A stretch of 64,000 nt of DNA from Cristatella mucedo. Lineage: Eukaryota; Bryozoa; Phylactolaemata; Cristatellidae. Numbering within the stretch: the first letter of the stretch is position 1; each line of letters opens with the position of its first letter. The notes under the pieces are model-generated. The model was not told the origin of the DNA and did no database searches. It saw only the letters and a program-made list of their open reading frames with translations. The position numbers and the translations under genes were made by a program. Of the stretch, positions 11,311 through 22,429 are shown piece after piece. The stretch is taken from positions 647,501 through 711,500 of the forward strand of contig WPIO01000014.1 of NCBI GenBank assembly GCA_009760855.2. The letters run 5' to 3'.

Positions 11311-11930
11311 TTCTATCTATATATCTCTCTCTCTCCCCCTCTCTCTCTCTCTTTCGTCTGCTGTCTGCCACTTGACGCTCTCCCGCTCTTTTGTGCGTAC
11401 GTCGCAAGGCCGAGTGAAGAAGACGCTCTATTCGTCCTCTGCGTACGAGATCCCTCGCAGCCAGAGCGGCAATCGCTGCGGCTGCATCTGGGGGCGGCGG
11501 TGGCCGGCGCGGTCACGGGCGCATCGATATTTTATGCGAGCGAGATCGCTTGGCGCGCAGCGCACGACGGACGGACCGGCGGAGCGGACGGACGAACCAC
11601 AGACTTAGGGTGGCCCGGGTGCCGCGGCTGTCGCGAGCTCTCCTCGTCTTGGAGCACGAGAGATGCGATGACAGTTGCCGGCGCGTGGCGTAACCCTCTT
11701 CGTTAGCGTAGCGTAGGCAATGGCCGCGCCTGCACCAGAGCGCGCCGTGCGCGTGGGTCGTGCTCTCGGCACTTACCGCACTTTCTCTTGTCGTTGCCAT
11801 CCGTACGACAATCGCCGGCCGCCGAGCACGTCGACGCGTCGGCTCCGGCGTCAGGCTCGTCAAGTGTCGCCGCCGCACCAGCTGTCGCCGACTCGTCGTC
11901 AAAGAGGCATTCGTCGCCGCACGAAGGCAT
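7149..11930 (-). CDS. eve: Even-skipped/Evx homeodomain transcription factor, three exons
   Basis: The coding exons are 11930-11777, 8846-8686 and 7712-7149, with introns of 2930 and 973 bases. The joined frame is 292 codons plus TAG. Residues 1-51 are a small acidic N-terminus and residue 52 is the codon split by intron 1. Residues about 60-119 are the homeodomain, beginning [12 protein letters not shown], with W48, F49, Q50, N51 and R53 in [14 protein letters not shown]. After it come AWPYG, a run of nine Gly, Ala-rich stretches and a final [22 protein letters not shown] followed by a WP motif is characteristic of the Eve/Evx class. Eve proteins bind TAAT-type sites and repress targets in segmentation, posterior patterning and neurons. 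The intron at homeodomain 46/47 is, as I recall, the arrangement of Evx genes in many phyla. No Hox gene is visible nearby. The N-terminus is shorter than in many Evx proteins. Confidence 0.95.
7817..7892. repeat. (GT)n microsatellite in eve intron 2
   Basis: GT alternation with a few GC interruptions, inside the 973-base intron that splits the homeobox, about 100 bases from the exon 3 acceptor. Confidence 0.95.
8010..8155 (+). mobile_element. LINE 3' tail fragment in eve intron 2
   Basis: The sequence matches the 3' end of the L2/CR1-like LINE: an AAAGTGGCTAGAAAGAGATT-type block, a degraded hairpin and an ATT/TTA-rich tail. It is antisense to eve. Only the last roughly 140 bases of the element are present. 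Confidence 0.75.
8190..8340. repeat. CT-rich low-complexity tract in eve intron 2
   Basis: Irregular CTCTGTCT and TCTCTTTT repeats. On the eve transcript this is purine-rich. No coding signal. Confidence 0.8.
8582..8682 (-). mobile_element. Possible tRNA-like SINE head in eve intron 2
   Basis: On the minus strand a B-box-like TAGTTCAAATCCACTC follows an A-box-like GGTGAGCGCTCGCG by the spacing expected of a tRNA promoter. It begins only a few bases inside the exon 2 donor. The LINE-like tail seen in other SINE copies is not clear, so this could also be chance or another family. Confidence 0.35.
8686..8846 (-). CDS. eve: eve exon 2, homeodomain positions 1-46
   Basis: 161 bases: two bases completing the split codon, then 53 codons. 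A TGA in the same frame a few codons upstream and a CAG acceptor at 8849-8847 fix the start. It encodes [20 protein letters not shown] and continues through NYISRP to LPESTVK. Relative to most Eve proteins, position 20 is Y instead of F. The donor is AAG|GTAGGG. Confidence 0.95.
8847..11776 (-). other. eve intron 1, GC- and CpG-rich
   Basis: 2930 bases between the GTAAGT donor and the CAG acceptor. The part nearest exon 2 (8850-10620) is very GC-rich with frequent CpG. It then turns AT-rich at 10630-10830, and pyrimidine-rich at 11040-11350 on the plus strand. Long open frames on both strands come from base composition and show no domain. An intron of this kind in a patterning gene is a natural place for enhancers, which cannot be recognised here without conservation data. 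Confidence 0.6.
11040..11352. repeat. (CT)n-rich tract in eve intron 1
   Basis: CTCTTTCTC variants with a pure (CT)n core at about 11250-11307. Read on the eve strand this is (GA)n. It lies about 430 bases downstream of the exon 1 donor. Confidence 0.9.
11777..11930 (-). CDS. eve: eve exon 1
   Basis: 51 codons plus one base. The ATG at 11930-11928 is chosen because an in-frame TGA lies 30 bases upstream (11960-11958) and no other ATG intervenes. The exon ends after the Cys codon plus G, followed by a perfect GTAAGT donor (11776-11771). It encodes an acidic, Ala-rich, Cys-containing segment without a recognised domain. Its phase (one base left) matches exon 2 exactly, giving a split GAC codon. 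No transcript was available, so the link to exon 2 rests on phase, strand, donor quality and TATA position. Confidence 0.75.
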
Positions 11931-12025
11931 CGCTACTCGACTTCGCTCTCTCTCTCTTCAGCAGGCGAGCTCGACAGCGACGGTCAATGCGGTGCACGTG
12001 CGCCCTATCGCCGGCCGCGCGACGA

Positions 12026-12037
12026 TTTATATATATA
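12026..12037 (-). promoter_or_regulatory. TATA box of the eve promoter
   Basis: On the minus strand the sequence reads TATATATATAAA, flanked by GC-rich DNA, and is the only such element just upstream of exon 1. It lies about 96 bases before the ATG, so transcription would start near 12000 with a 5' UTR of about 70 bases. The start site is inferred; no Initiator was certain. Confidence 0.55.
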
Positions 12038-12039
12038 CC

Positions 12040-12879
12040 GCCCCGCACCGTGGCCGCGACCACATGTTTGTGACTCAACCGTTTCAAGTCGACCGCCCGG
12101 TAGCCGGCGGCGAGCTAGAGACCGTAAAATTGCTGGTCAGCGCACGGATGGGACGGGTCGGCCAATTATGTGCCACCGGCTTTGTGAGCGAGCGCTAATC
12201 AAAGCGCTGCAATGCAGCGCGATCTCTCGGTGCGCCCTACAATCGGTCGGTCAAGGGCGGTGCATAGAGTACACCGCTAATTACGCAGTAATCAGACACA
12301 TTGTTGCCATTATTTAGGTACAATAAAAGCTGTTAGACCCGGGCGGTTGATCGCGATGATTATTTCCGCCGCCACTCGCTGCTCCAAAACGAGATAACAA
12401 CCGCAATCGCATTGATACGAGCGTCGGCGGGCGCCGCGGGTGCGTGCAGCGGGGATTACTCTTTTGGCTGTTGCCTGCCCCCTTCTCATAATCCCCTCCC
12501 TCTCTCGCGCCTCCTCATTCTCTGATCCCTGCTGGCCGGCCGGCCGGCCGGACGCCTATCCGGCGGTGACGAGGCAGACGGCCGGAAGTCCGACCCCAAG
12601 ACCAAGCGTAGCTGCGTCCGCTGGACCTGCGGCAGCGACATGCCGCGACATGGTGCGCGAGGCGCTTGTTTATAGGAGCTCTACTGGCGGCCGCTCCTCG
12701 GGGAGCTCCGCTCCGGGAGCCGAACCGGCGCTGAGGACAGAAACCGGAACCCTGTCGGTCTGCAAGCAGCCTCGGCGCAGTGCAGTGAAATACGCCATTA
12801 GAAGAATCTGCTCTTCTAATTGGCGACGCTGTTGTGCAAACGTCACTATGCGCTTGGAATTCAGGTGCCGTCTTTGACG
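12040..12879. other. GC-rich DNA upstream of eve
   Basis: Upstream flank of eve with high GC and CpG and a (CCGG)n run at 12535-12552. Open frames on both strands lack domains or splice support. Likely promoter-proximal regulatory DNA by position only. Confidence 0.4.
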
Positions 12880-13420
12880 ACTGCCTAAGTTTTGACAGTC
12901 TCCTAGAGAAGATTGCATCTACAGCTAGCCATCACGTACGATCCCTATCTAAAGTTAGCGACAATGTAATGCGGTGGCTTGCGAAAAGCGTAACTAGCTA
13001 GTTCCTTGGTTCTGTCCAGGCAAGATTCTTACAATCCTGTTTCGCCAGGGCTACCAAAGAAGCCACTAATCCACTGCAGCTGGTAATAAATGTGGTTGCA
13101 AGGCTAGCTAACAAATCCTAGAAGTTCAGCCACGCGCCTTGTTTGCTGGCTGAACTTACGTGGTTTATGATTGATCGGCGGATACAGAGTCAAGTTCTCA
13201 CTCTGACCCACAAAGCGCGTCACGGCTTGGATCCTTCATATACCTAGCTGAACTGCTGAACTTCTGCACACCAGCTGCAGCCTCTCGTGCCCTCAGGTCC
13301 TCTATGGACGATAAGTTAGCTGTTAAATTCTTACGCTTAAAATTGGCGGCCGAACCTTCTCCTCTGCAGGTCCGAGACCGTGGAACTCACTCCCACAATT
13401 CTTAAGCAGCGACATCTACT
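12880..13420 (+). mobile_element. Old diverged LINE 3' RT fragment
   Basis: The plus-strand translation keeps traces of the C-terminal part of LINE ORF2: LQLVINVVARLANKS, then LTWFMIDRRIQSQVLTLTHK, then a GLDPSY block and a degraded GPRPWNSL block. Stops and frameshifts are frequent. It is more decayed than the copies at 0.3-5 kb. Confidence 0.7.
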
Positions 13421-15786
13421 GGTCTGCTGTGGACTGTTGCGCACCCTTTCCCGCCGCCCTGAGCTGCTGTTTCCGCGCTACTCACAAGCTCAACTGCTCT
13501 CCTGACTCGTGCACCTCACTTTCTCTTTGTGGCGAGAGGCGAAGTCCGTTTGCTACCGCATGCCCACCGAAAGCCGCTTGGTTAGGAGGGCACCATAGAA
13601 AACGAGGGACTTCTGCGTGACACTCACTAAGTCTTTGTGGATTTGCGGAGCTATAGATGGAAATGCATTGCATTCCAATAGTCTCCGACCGATCCTCGGA
13701 GCGCACGCCGCTGCCAACTCGCGCGAGCAATCGACCGGTCGTGCGCGCCCCGCGGCGCGAGCGACCTCAGCCGCATCCTGTTGGCGCCAGTTGAAGTACC
13801 GTACCTGACCCGTCGGAACTTAACCTTTAGCTATTGGACCACATTTTTGTGACTCTGCGGACTCAAAAGCAAGGTGAAAGCGAGCGAACCGGCTCGCTCG
13901 ACGGGCCGTCGGAGGCCAAGCCTCGCCCTGAGCGCCGCTTGAGCAGCCGACGTGACGAGTCGACCTTTTGACCTCCGACTGGCTTCTAAAGCCTTGAGCC
14001 GCCAGCTTGAGCTTCGCGCACGCTTCGCTCGCGGCTTTCAGCGTGCAGCTAGACGGCGGTGGCCGACGCGACGGTCGCGGGAAGCGCGATTAGACGCCAC
14101 CACCACCCCCCCCTGGAACCCGCCGCATTTGCTGCGGCGGGCGTCGCTGGGGTAAATTGCTGGAGCTCTTGCTTCGAATGACGGCGGCGGCGGCGGAAAA
14201 ATTGGAAGCCTTTGCCCGCCTTTCCGCGCTCTCACTTCATCGCCGGCGGCAGCCGAGAGCGCGCCCGGTCGCCGCTTAGCCGTCTCACCGACGGCTAAGC
14301 GCACGCGGCTGCATCGCGGGAAAAGCCGCCGGGGTCGACGGCTGCACGCCGGTGGCCGCGGCGCCGTCCGTCCGCTCAGACGCGACGGCGCTCTAAGCCT
14401 CGGCCAGTGCTGTACTTTGGCGCGAACGAGCGAGCGAGTGCGAGTGCGCTGAGAATCCGAGGCGCCATCGGAGCTCGCTGGCTGAGCGCCGCCGCCGCGC
14501 GCCGTCCGGACGGCGCCGCGAAAAGGATGCAGGGAATGCTGCGCGTGCTTAGACAGCGTCGCCGACGAAGGAGGCGTCAGTACGCTCCGTTCATTCATCA
14601 GCGCAGTTAGTTACAACCGGCGTGGCATAAAGGATTCGATTCACGGCTCGCGTTGACTAACCGAGGGGCATCGATCTATGAATGGCTCGGTGTACCCAGG
14701 CACCCCGTTGCCCTGGTGCTTCTAGCCCCGCGATTGAAATGAGCAGGGCGGCTGCTGGCGGTGGCGGTAGCGGCGAATGAGCACCCGCCCTCGATAGGCA
14801 GAGCTCGAGCAGCAGCGGGCCCACCGGCGCCGCAGTAGCGGAAGCAGCCGTAGCTCGCCGGATGGGCCACGCCCCTCCGGCGAGCGGCGGGCAGTCAGTG
14901 CTGCGCTTTCCGAAGCGTTGATGGGCGGGGCATGCACGGAGCGGAGATACCGCTGACTGCGCGTGCGTCTGCAGAGCAACCGAGCCGCCGCGGTGCGATT
15001 GCAGCGGTCTGCTGGCCGAATGCTGAATCAACAGTTTGTGGGAGCCCGCACAGCCGTATCCGTTGCCTGCGCTAGCACCCGTTGGTGGTGCGCCTTAACG
15101 GTCGGCGCCTCTAAAGCGTAAACTAAGTGTCTGCTCAATTTCACGTCCTCCAACTTAAAGCTCTAAATTAATTGTCGTCGCTGTGCGAAGATTGACTAGA
15201 CATCGATGGGCGAAGTTGCCGTTGCCGTTCGTCAGGCGATAACGCACGAGAGGCCTTGTCGCTTTTGCATTCGATCGGCCATCGTTTCCCTCTCGTTGCT
15301 AATTCACTAATAGTATCAATAATAGTATTAGCAATGCAAGATTACATTTGTATTGCGAACTCAGAGGACTAAATCGCCTTCACTGGCTTCACTTTACATG
15401 TGTGCGCTGTAAAGCTAGCTTGTCGATACGGCGACAACGCGTACGGCGATATACGCGATAGCGTTCGCGACGTCAGCACAAAAACAACATTTTAGCCGTG
15501 AAAGCTCCGACCGCATGAACCCCAGGGAATTTAGAGCGCCTATTTGAACGGTCAATGTCTAGATTGCGAGTTTACTGGTTGAATAATTCGACGAATGGTG
15601 GACAGCTTCTGTATGTGCTCGACCGTTGTCAGCCGCCGCCTTGGCAAGAGCAGACGACAGCGGCGGGCAGCTCGCGAATGCCGCTCAAAAAGAGCCGCCC
15701 AGAGAGCTGCGAGCCCTGCGCCGCCTCTACGCATCCCGCCCGCGCTCAGCACCCTGCGAGGCGCCTCCATCGCCGACAAGTTATGT
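13421..15786. other. GC-rich intergenic region
   Basis: CpG-rich from about 13430 to 15060, then more balanced. Several open frames on both strands (for example 14038-14598 minus) show only Arg, Ala, Pro and Ser-rich translations and no convincing exon borders. I see no gene. Confidence 0.45.
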
Positions 15787-15945
15787 GATTAAAACAATTA
15801 TAATTAATTCGACTAGCACCATAAGAGAACCTAAATCTCTATTCAGGCGCTTCGCGTATGCCACGGAGCTCGGGCCCACGACCTCGGCCAGACCTTGGTC
15901 GTGGCGAGCACCTCAGCCGTCGGGCCAAACCAGTGCCGCGTGGTC
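15787..15945 (-). mobile_element. SINE family 1 (tRNA-derived, LINE-like tail)
   Basis: On the minus strand it starts with a tRNA-like head (GGTTTGGCCC, GCTGAGGTGCTCGCC) and then a B-box-like GTGGGCCCGAGCTCCG. It ends with GAAGCGCCTGAATAGAGATT, which matches the LINE 3' end, and an ATT-like run. Related copies are at 38675, 40600 and 56462. Confidence 0.75.
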
Positions 15946-16199
15946 TGCTTGTACTGCGTTGCCAGCTGCACTGGCAACTTCCGGCCATGGACCGCTCTCC
16001 CCAGTCAGTCGCTTGCCGGCCACTGCACCGATACGCGAGCGGTCGACGGTAATAGTCGGCGGCAGACGGAGACAGCGAAATGAAGCAGACTCGCCTTGAC
16101 GGCCTTACGAGTGGGGTTCGCTCGCATAATTGGTGACGGCGATTTTGACGTGCAAGGTGAGGAAGTACAAGAGCAGATAGCGAATGCAATGCGGTCCGG

Positions 16200-16345
16200 T
16201 GGCAACGTTCAGTGCGACGACGGCGGCAGTGGCGACGGCGGTGACGACGGCGACGGCGGCGACGGTGGCGACGGTGGTGGTGGCAGCGGCGGCAGCGGCG
16301 GCGACGACGGTGGCGGCGGCGGCTGCAGCGGCGGCAGAGACCGCG
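16200..16345. repeat. GGC/GAC triplet-rich repeat
   Basis: Imperfect tandem GGCGAC, GGTGGC and GGCGGC triplets, open in several frames as Gly/Asp or Ala/Thr/Val repeats. A codon-like repeat, but without flanking exon signals. Confidence 0.8.
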
Positions 16346-16600
16346 GCGGCCTTAATTGCGCGTGTACCCAACGCTCGATGACTGATTGATATCTAAAGAC
16401 TGCTCATTATGCTAATAACCCGCATCGGTTTCGTGAGGCGGAAATAGATGCAAACAGCGCAGGTGGTGTCGGGCAGACTAGGATAAGGGCTTGAGAAATG
16501 CTAGGAGGTAGACCGATAGACGTTGGTAAACTGGGAATAAGAAATTGTCACACTGAAAGAATCTACGACAGTTCGAGCCATTAGTGATAGTTATTGGGGA

Positions 16601-16601
<1 letters not shown>

Positions 16602-16677
<76 letters not shown>

Positions 16678-16850
16678 GGAGGATAGAAGTAGAGAGAACT
16701 AGAGAGAGAAGGGAGAGATAGAAGGAGAAAGAGAGATATGGAATGAGAGAGAGAGGAAATAGAAGATAGAGAGACGGAGAGGGAGAAACAAAGGGACGAA
16801 ATAAAAAAAAATGAAGTGGGAGAGAGAGGAAGAGCGTGAGAGAGGGAAAG
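16602..16850. repeat. (GA)n microsatellite and purine tract
   Basis: Pure GA at about 16602-16674, then irregular GA, GGAGA and AAATA purine-rich DNA to about 16850. Confidence 0.95.
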
Positions 16851-16859
16851 CAGCAAAAA

Positions 16860-18600
16860 TTAGTGACAACATTAGGTCTTTGAATTCCATGTGAATTTTA
16901 GAAGATGACCTCGACTAGCTAGATGCCACAAATTGCCATGCTCGTGCGATTGCAGGATAAATGAGGCTCGGAAGTAAGGCTGAGCTCGAGTGATCAAACG
17001 CACCTCAGCGGCATATAGTCTTTCCTCTGTTGGTTGTTTTGAGCTGTCTCTAAGAAAATGCGGCTAAGACGACCGACGCCCTTGCACGATGCGCAAGGAC
17101 AATGCAGTCCCAGCGGGGGCCCGAGGTTGCTCTTCGGCGAGTATCTGCTGTTGACATTATGCAGATCTTTCGGACGCGAAAGCTTGGCCCTGAGATTCGG
17201 CCGCGGATGCTTTGACCTTTGACGCCGGAGGTTTCGGCTCCGGAGGTTTCAGTCTTAGGTCTTGATGCTTCAGCCCTAAGAGCGGACCTCGCGGCGGCAG
17301 CTAACGCGGACTTTTTTTTTTGGCAGCGAGGTTATTCCTTTTTAGGGGTCTTTTCTAAGAGCCGGAGCATTATTTGACTTTTCACTGGTTCTATTATGTT
17401 ACTCTCTGCCATTGTTATAAGCTTCAAAGACACCCTTACTTAACCCGGTATAGAATATAATCAGCGAGCTGCGGGCACAATTAAGTGCTTATTTTAGAAA
17501 ACGCTTAGTTCCGCATATATATATATATCGCATGCAACAGCTTGTTTTGGAGGAGGATGATAAGCAAAGAAGTTTTCACGCAGTTTTGCAAGTTCTTTGG
17601 GCAACCCAAAGTGCTAAACCAAAGTTATTCATTGTAGAACGGCGTCTGTATAGTGTCCCAAAGCGGCTATGGATGCATGCACCTATCATGCACCTGTGCA
17701 TTTGCTTCAAGCCCGGCTATTATATTGATATTTATATTTGTTATCGTACATCGTCGATTATATGTAACACGTTAGAAAGCAAGCTGCTCGCTTCAGAGTT
17801 CAGTGCGCAAATGTTCTCGGCTCTCCTATTAACGATCTATCTTGTCCGGTGCCAAGCAGTCAGACGTGCACTCCCATGCGGCTCTTATGACTGAAACCTT
17901 ATCTGCTTCCGATTTCTGCGTACGGAAAACGGCAGCTATCGTGCCCCTCTGCGAGTGCAGGGACCGTGCTATGAACGATATTGAATTAAAACAGTGTAAG
18001 CGGCAGTAGGTGATTTAACGATGCCATTTGAACGGTTACAGAAGAGCGTTAGTGGCCATGAGCCCACTCACTGAAGACTGAAGTCGTGCGCTTCAAGCGC
18101 TATGACGGCTACAAGATGGCAACCGTTCTTCCTTATCCAGATCCCGAACTGTACTGCTGTACGGTAATGTCAAGTAAACTGGAGGTCGGCTCATCCGCGT
18201 CCGTCTCCAAAAGAGCTGCTCGCTATTCTCGATTCAGTTGTTGGGCCGCCTTTGGGCTGCAAAGCCTCTGCAAAAATTCGCAACTACAGGAGGCTTCCCA
18301 CTTCTCGCTAGCAGCACCGCGGCCGCACCGCCGGCTGACTATTTCGGCGGTGGCCGGGTGGGGGGGGGGAGGGATTCCTCTAAACCAGAGCAACGACGCA
18401 ACCGCTGCCGCACATCTCGCCGGCTCTCGTGCGGCCATCTTGCTCTTGAGTCGGAGTCGCCCGCCGTGCGTCACTGCTGAGTCAGCCGGCTGCACGTGCT
18501 GCTGTTCGCCGCAGCTTCAGCAGCCAGCCCGCAGAAGCGACGTCTTCGGCTACGGCCGCCGCCGGCTAACTGAGTAGCGGACGCTTCGCCGCTTATTTTG
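16860..18600. other. Intergenic, no supported gene
   Basis: Mixed composition. A 120-codon open frame at 17532-17894 (plus) has no recognisable domain and no splice context. The end of the region (18230-18600) becomes GC-rich, with a run of nine G at 18361-18369. Confidence 0.4.
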
Positions 18601-18602
18601 CC

Positions 18603-18665
18603 GCAGCAGCACCAGCACCAGCAGCAGCAGCAGCACCAGCTGCAGCAGAACCCGAACCAGCAGCA
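18603..18665. repeat. CAG-type triplet repeat
   Basis: CAGCAGCAC and CAGCAGCAG units. Poly-Gln or poly-Ala coding is possible in principle, but there is no surrounding exon. Confidence 0.85.
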
Positions 18666-19536
18666 GGTGCACCGAAGTACAAGTCCCTTCTCCCCTTCCT
18701 CAGCAATGCCGACAGTCTATTTTTTCCAAGCCTGAGCCCGTGCGTCGCCGCGTACGCCGACTTGGAAGCTAATTACAGCCTAGTTGCTCGGACAAAGGAA
18801 GATGCGACGCCTTATCTTACAGAGCGCTATCATCCGTGCAGCACAATGGTGGGATGAACGCACTGCGCCGGCGTCCGTCTATCTCGGCGATCGCTGCACT
18901 GCACTGCGGCGCACCGCGCTAACCCGTTTACTGCGCCGCCGCCGCCGCAGACGAGCCGGCGCGGCGACTCAGCTATAGCCGCGCCAAACGCAGGGAGCGT
19001 CGTCGCGACCTAGCCGAGCCGAACCGCTCTCGCTCTCCCTCAGCTGCCGACCGAGTCTACTCAAATAAACGGAAATAAACAGTGGACTGGTGACCGTCCG
19101 CCGCCTCCTCGTCCCGCTAGCTAATTGCCGAGACTCGAGACTTCTGACCTCACAGCAGCAGCAGCTTGCGGCTCGTCGGCAGCTGAGCGGCAGCCTCTGG
19201 TGAAGCGAGCTGGCTCTATTTCCCGATCGCTGCGCGACTATCGAAGGCGGGAAGGTGGGACACTCATGGACACGCTGCTGCTGCATTCGAGGCTCCGCCC
19301 GCTGCACCGGCGACACAGGGTCCTCACTCCCACGACGGCCGGCGGCCTTGATTCGCTCGGCAAGGGCGGCTTCTCCTCCTGCTGCTGCTGACAGGGGCGA
19401 ATCCTTTCCAGCCGGCTCTACGCCGCTACTTCCATGCCGCTTACTTCGCCGGCGCGACTGTGCTCTCCAACTGACTCAGCTACGTTACTCATTTTCTGTT
19501 CGATGGGTGGGATGACAACCGATGATTGGCTATCGT

Positions 19537-19540
<4 letters not shown>
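18666..19540. other. GC-rich intergenic, no gene seen
   Basis: Last part of the GC-rich domain containing eve. Open frames are compositional. No homeobox or other domain is recognisable. Confidence 0.4.
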
Positions 19541-19582
<42 letters not shown>

Positions 19583-19678
19583 GCGCGCGCGCACGCACGC
19601 ACGCACGCAAGCACACACACACACAAACACATGCACACACACATATGCGAGCGCACACACACACGCACACGTACATGC
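19541..19678. repeat. (CA)n microsatellite with (GC) interruptions
   Basis: (CA)n, then GCGCGCGC and GCACGCAC units, then (CA)n again. Confidence 0.95.
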
Positions 19679-19945
19679 AGCGGCTGAGGCTTTGAATGGG
19701 CCATAGACAATGCTCAATTAAGCGTAACGACAAACTAGGTGGGCACACGAGAGTGCTAACGGTTTTCAGTTTCAAGAGTCGCTATCGTTAAGCTTCTACC
19801 AACAACTGTTCCAGTCGTTTGAACGTGGTAGCGGCCGCGAGATCGTATAATGACGCAAAAGTTGCGACGACGGCGATTTGCATAGCGATTGAATGGCTCT
19901 CGCCGAAACCGGAAAGCATCAGCTTGTGAGAGCGTTAGCTGACTC

Positions 19946-20258
<313 letters not shown>

Positions 20259-20867
20259 GTGAAATCCCGCCGGATGATTCGGCACCCATGAGATCGTACA
20301 TGGTAAGGAACCGTGGTCTCCTGCCAACCTGCCGCGAGCAGCCTGCCGCAGGCTAGAGCTCCTCCCATTAAGTGGTAGCCTAAGTTAACGCGTTTTAAAG
20401 CTAGAGCTAAAGAGGAAACTCAAAGGTTGCACCTCTGCGAGCGTTGACACTAGGGATTTTTTCCCAAGGAGCTTTTGATTGGCTCATTAAATGAATGGTC
20501 ACCAACTTCGCTGAGGGAAATCTCAGGCACAGAACTTAAGCAATCGTAGTTAAGACAGACAGACTGTGACCCACGTGTGAACCAACATGTGTAGAACAGC
20601 GCAATAGCTGTCCAAGCTCTTTGTTGAGGCATCCGTGCCCATCACTTTGCATCTTATGGTTCCGGATTGTTAAAGAGTAAAACTTACATAATTTCGGCAG
20701 TTCCTGAGCCTCTAGGTTAATGATTATTGAATTGAACGAGGTTCCAAAACTCGGTGAAAGAAATTTGAGATAGGCACCTCAAACTGATTCGCTGGCCCTG
20801 ACTTCGCTCTTGCTTGGCACCTGCAATGCCAACCCCTTCAAACGGTAGCTCCGCATTAATTATACAT

Positions 20868-20955
20868 GATAATAAGAATACGTTTGTATAACGCCCTCAG
20901 ATAACTTAATCCCTATCTAGGCACTCTACACATGCTGCAGAGGAAGCGTGGTCTT
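20868..20955 (-). mobile_element. LINE 3' tail fragment
   Basis: The reverse complement shows the conserved end: GTAGAGTGCCTAGATAGGGAT, then GGGCGTTATACAAACG and a degraded ATT tail. Only the 3' end is present. Confidence 0.75.
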
Positions 20956-21999
20956 AGGCACCCTCCAGAGTTTGACTGGTTGACGGGCATTTGTGATGAA
21001 TATGCGAAAGCTGGCATAATGCATGCCACTGAGGATGACTCAGACGGGTCTCGAGTTCAGAAGATAATTCGAAATCCGATCGTATGAAAGCAGTGGCTGC
21101 TTAGAATCATTCGTCTTGTTGACCTGCAGACGCAATAGTGCAAGCTGGGAATGATCGTTAGTTGTCCGCTTAAGCTACTTGCAAGCGCCTACGGTGCGAA
21201 TCCCTGCCGCACAGCCGCAGTTGCCGGAATATTAGTTGTCACGAAAAACGTTTACCTCTTTTAGAATGCTTGCAATGGACGAAGTCAAGCGGAAACGGTA
21301 AAAAGAAGGCCTCGGATGATTCGCTCGCTGTCTTTACATGCTTCAAGTGTCCTTTTTTGGAGGATAGTCACAGGAGTAGGTGGAGATCGGCAGATAAAGC
21401 AGCAGAAACTCTCAAGCTATCAGCGAACGCCACTTAGTGGAATATCTGTTGTTACATTTCCACCTGTTGCCTCGTACGTCTGGTCACCATCGTGTCAGTC
21501 GGCATTGCCTGGAAACTACAACAGTCAGGAGCACGTAAAATAAAACGGAGATCGACCGATTCAAGCCTCATCTACAAAGCAGCAGACGAGCCTTGACCGG
21601 TGTATGCACTCCGGGTTGCAGGAGGCAATACAAGATTGTCTACTGCACGAGTCTAGCCCCTGAACCGAGCAATGAAACACAATTAGGACTCGGGGCTCGT
21701 GCATTTCTAATAAAATCCTGCCAGATACGAGTTAGTCGTTGGCAAAAATCGGCGTGCTCAAGTTACAAGTTCTTCTAAGTACAAGCTGCCAACCGAAAAA
21801 CTCCAACTTCGTGCGGCGAAGGACGAAAGGCTCCCGAAGCTCGAGTGCTAAAATTGACAGGCTATTGTAATTGCTCTACGAGTAAGGAGAGCTAGTTGCC
21901 GGCGATGAGGCACTGCTGAATACATTTTCCTACGCGGCCTCTTAAGGAAACAGCAGAACTCTGTTATCACCATCTCCTACTCGCTACTCGTGGCTAACA

Positions 22000-22021
22000 C
22001 AAACACCAGTGCTGGTGTTTG
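22000..22021. repeat. Perfect 10-bp inverted repeat
   Basis: CAAACACCAG at 22000-22009 and CTGGTGTTTG at 22012-22021 are separated by TG. Confidence 0.85.
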
Positions 22022-22429
22022 GTCGCCCCAAAAAGCCGAACTAGAGGTCTCTTCCGGTTGAAAGAAGCAGACAGCTGTTAGGACAATCAGAGTGACAGCC
22101 GGTTTGGCGGCCGCTACGGTCCACTGTCCTTTGGCTTCAGGAAGATGGCAAACGTCCGTAGCATCATCTACAGTATACGATTACTCACGCAAACTTAGCG
22201 GCGGTGACGAGCATGGATTTTTTATGGACCGATAGCCAGAGAAGGCTTTATTTCATTTGACGAGGAAAGACAAGCATTCTGGGACATGTTTTAACAGTTT
22301 GTGTTGGCTCAGTGGACAATGGTAGATCGCCATAAAGCCGTATTCCTAAGTTCCATCGAAACTAAGACGCGTGCTCTACTAGAACGTAACCTTGTATTTT
22401 CGATCGCCCATCTGTTGACTAGCTAGTTG

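Larger units (their letters stand above)
20260..22429. other. Intergenic, no supported gene
   Basis: AT-balanced DNA starting right after the GA tract, where the GC-rich domain ends. It contains a LINE tail (20868-20955) and a hairpin (22000-22021). A weak tRNA-like block near 21155-21225 lacks a full cloverleaf. Confidence 0.4.

Noticed and set aside
14038-14598. 186-codon minus-strand frame upstream of eve
   Set aside because: Compositional: Arg, Pro and Ala-rich, with other frames also open and no splice or domain support.
17532-17894. 120-codon plus-strand frame
   Set aside because: No domain, no exon context and unusual composition. I could not distinguish it from chance.
21150-21225. 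Possible tRNA gene or SINE head with GGTGCGAATCCCTGCC
   Set aside because: A B-box-like core is present but the acceptor and anticodon arms do not pair, and no second copy was found.
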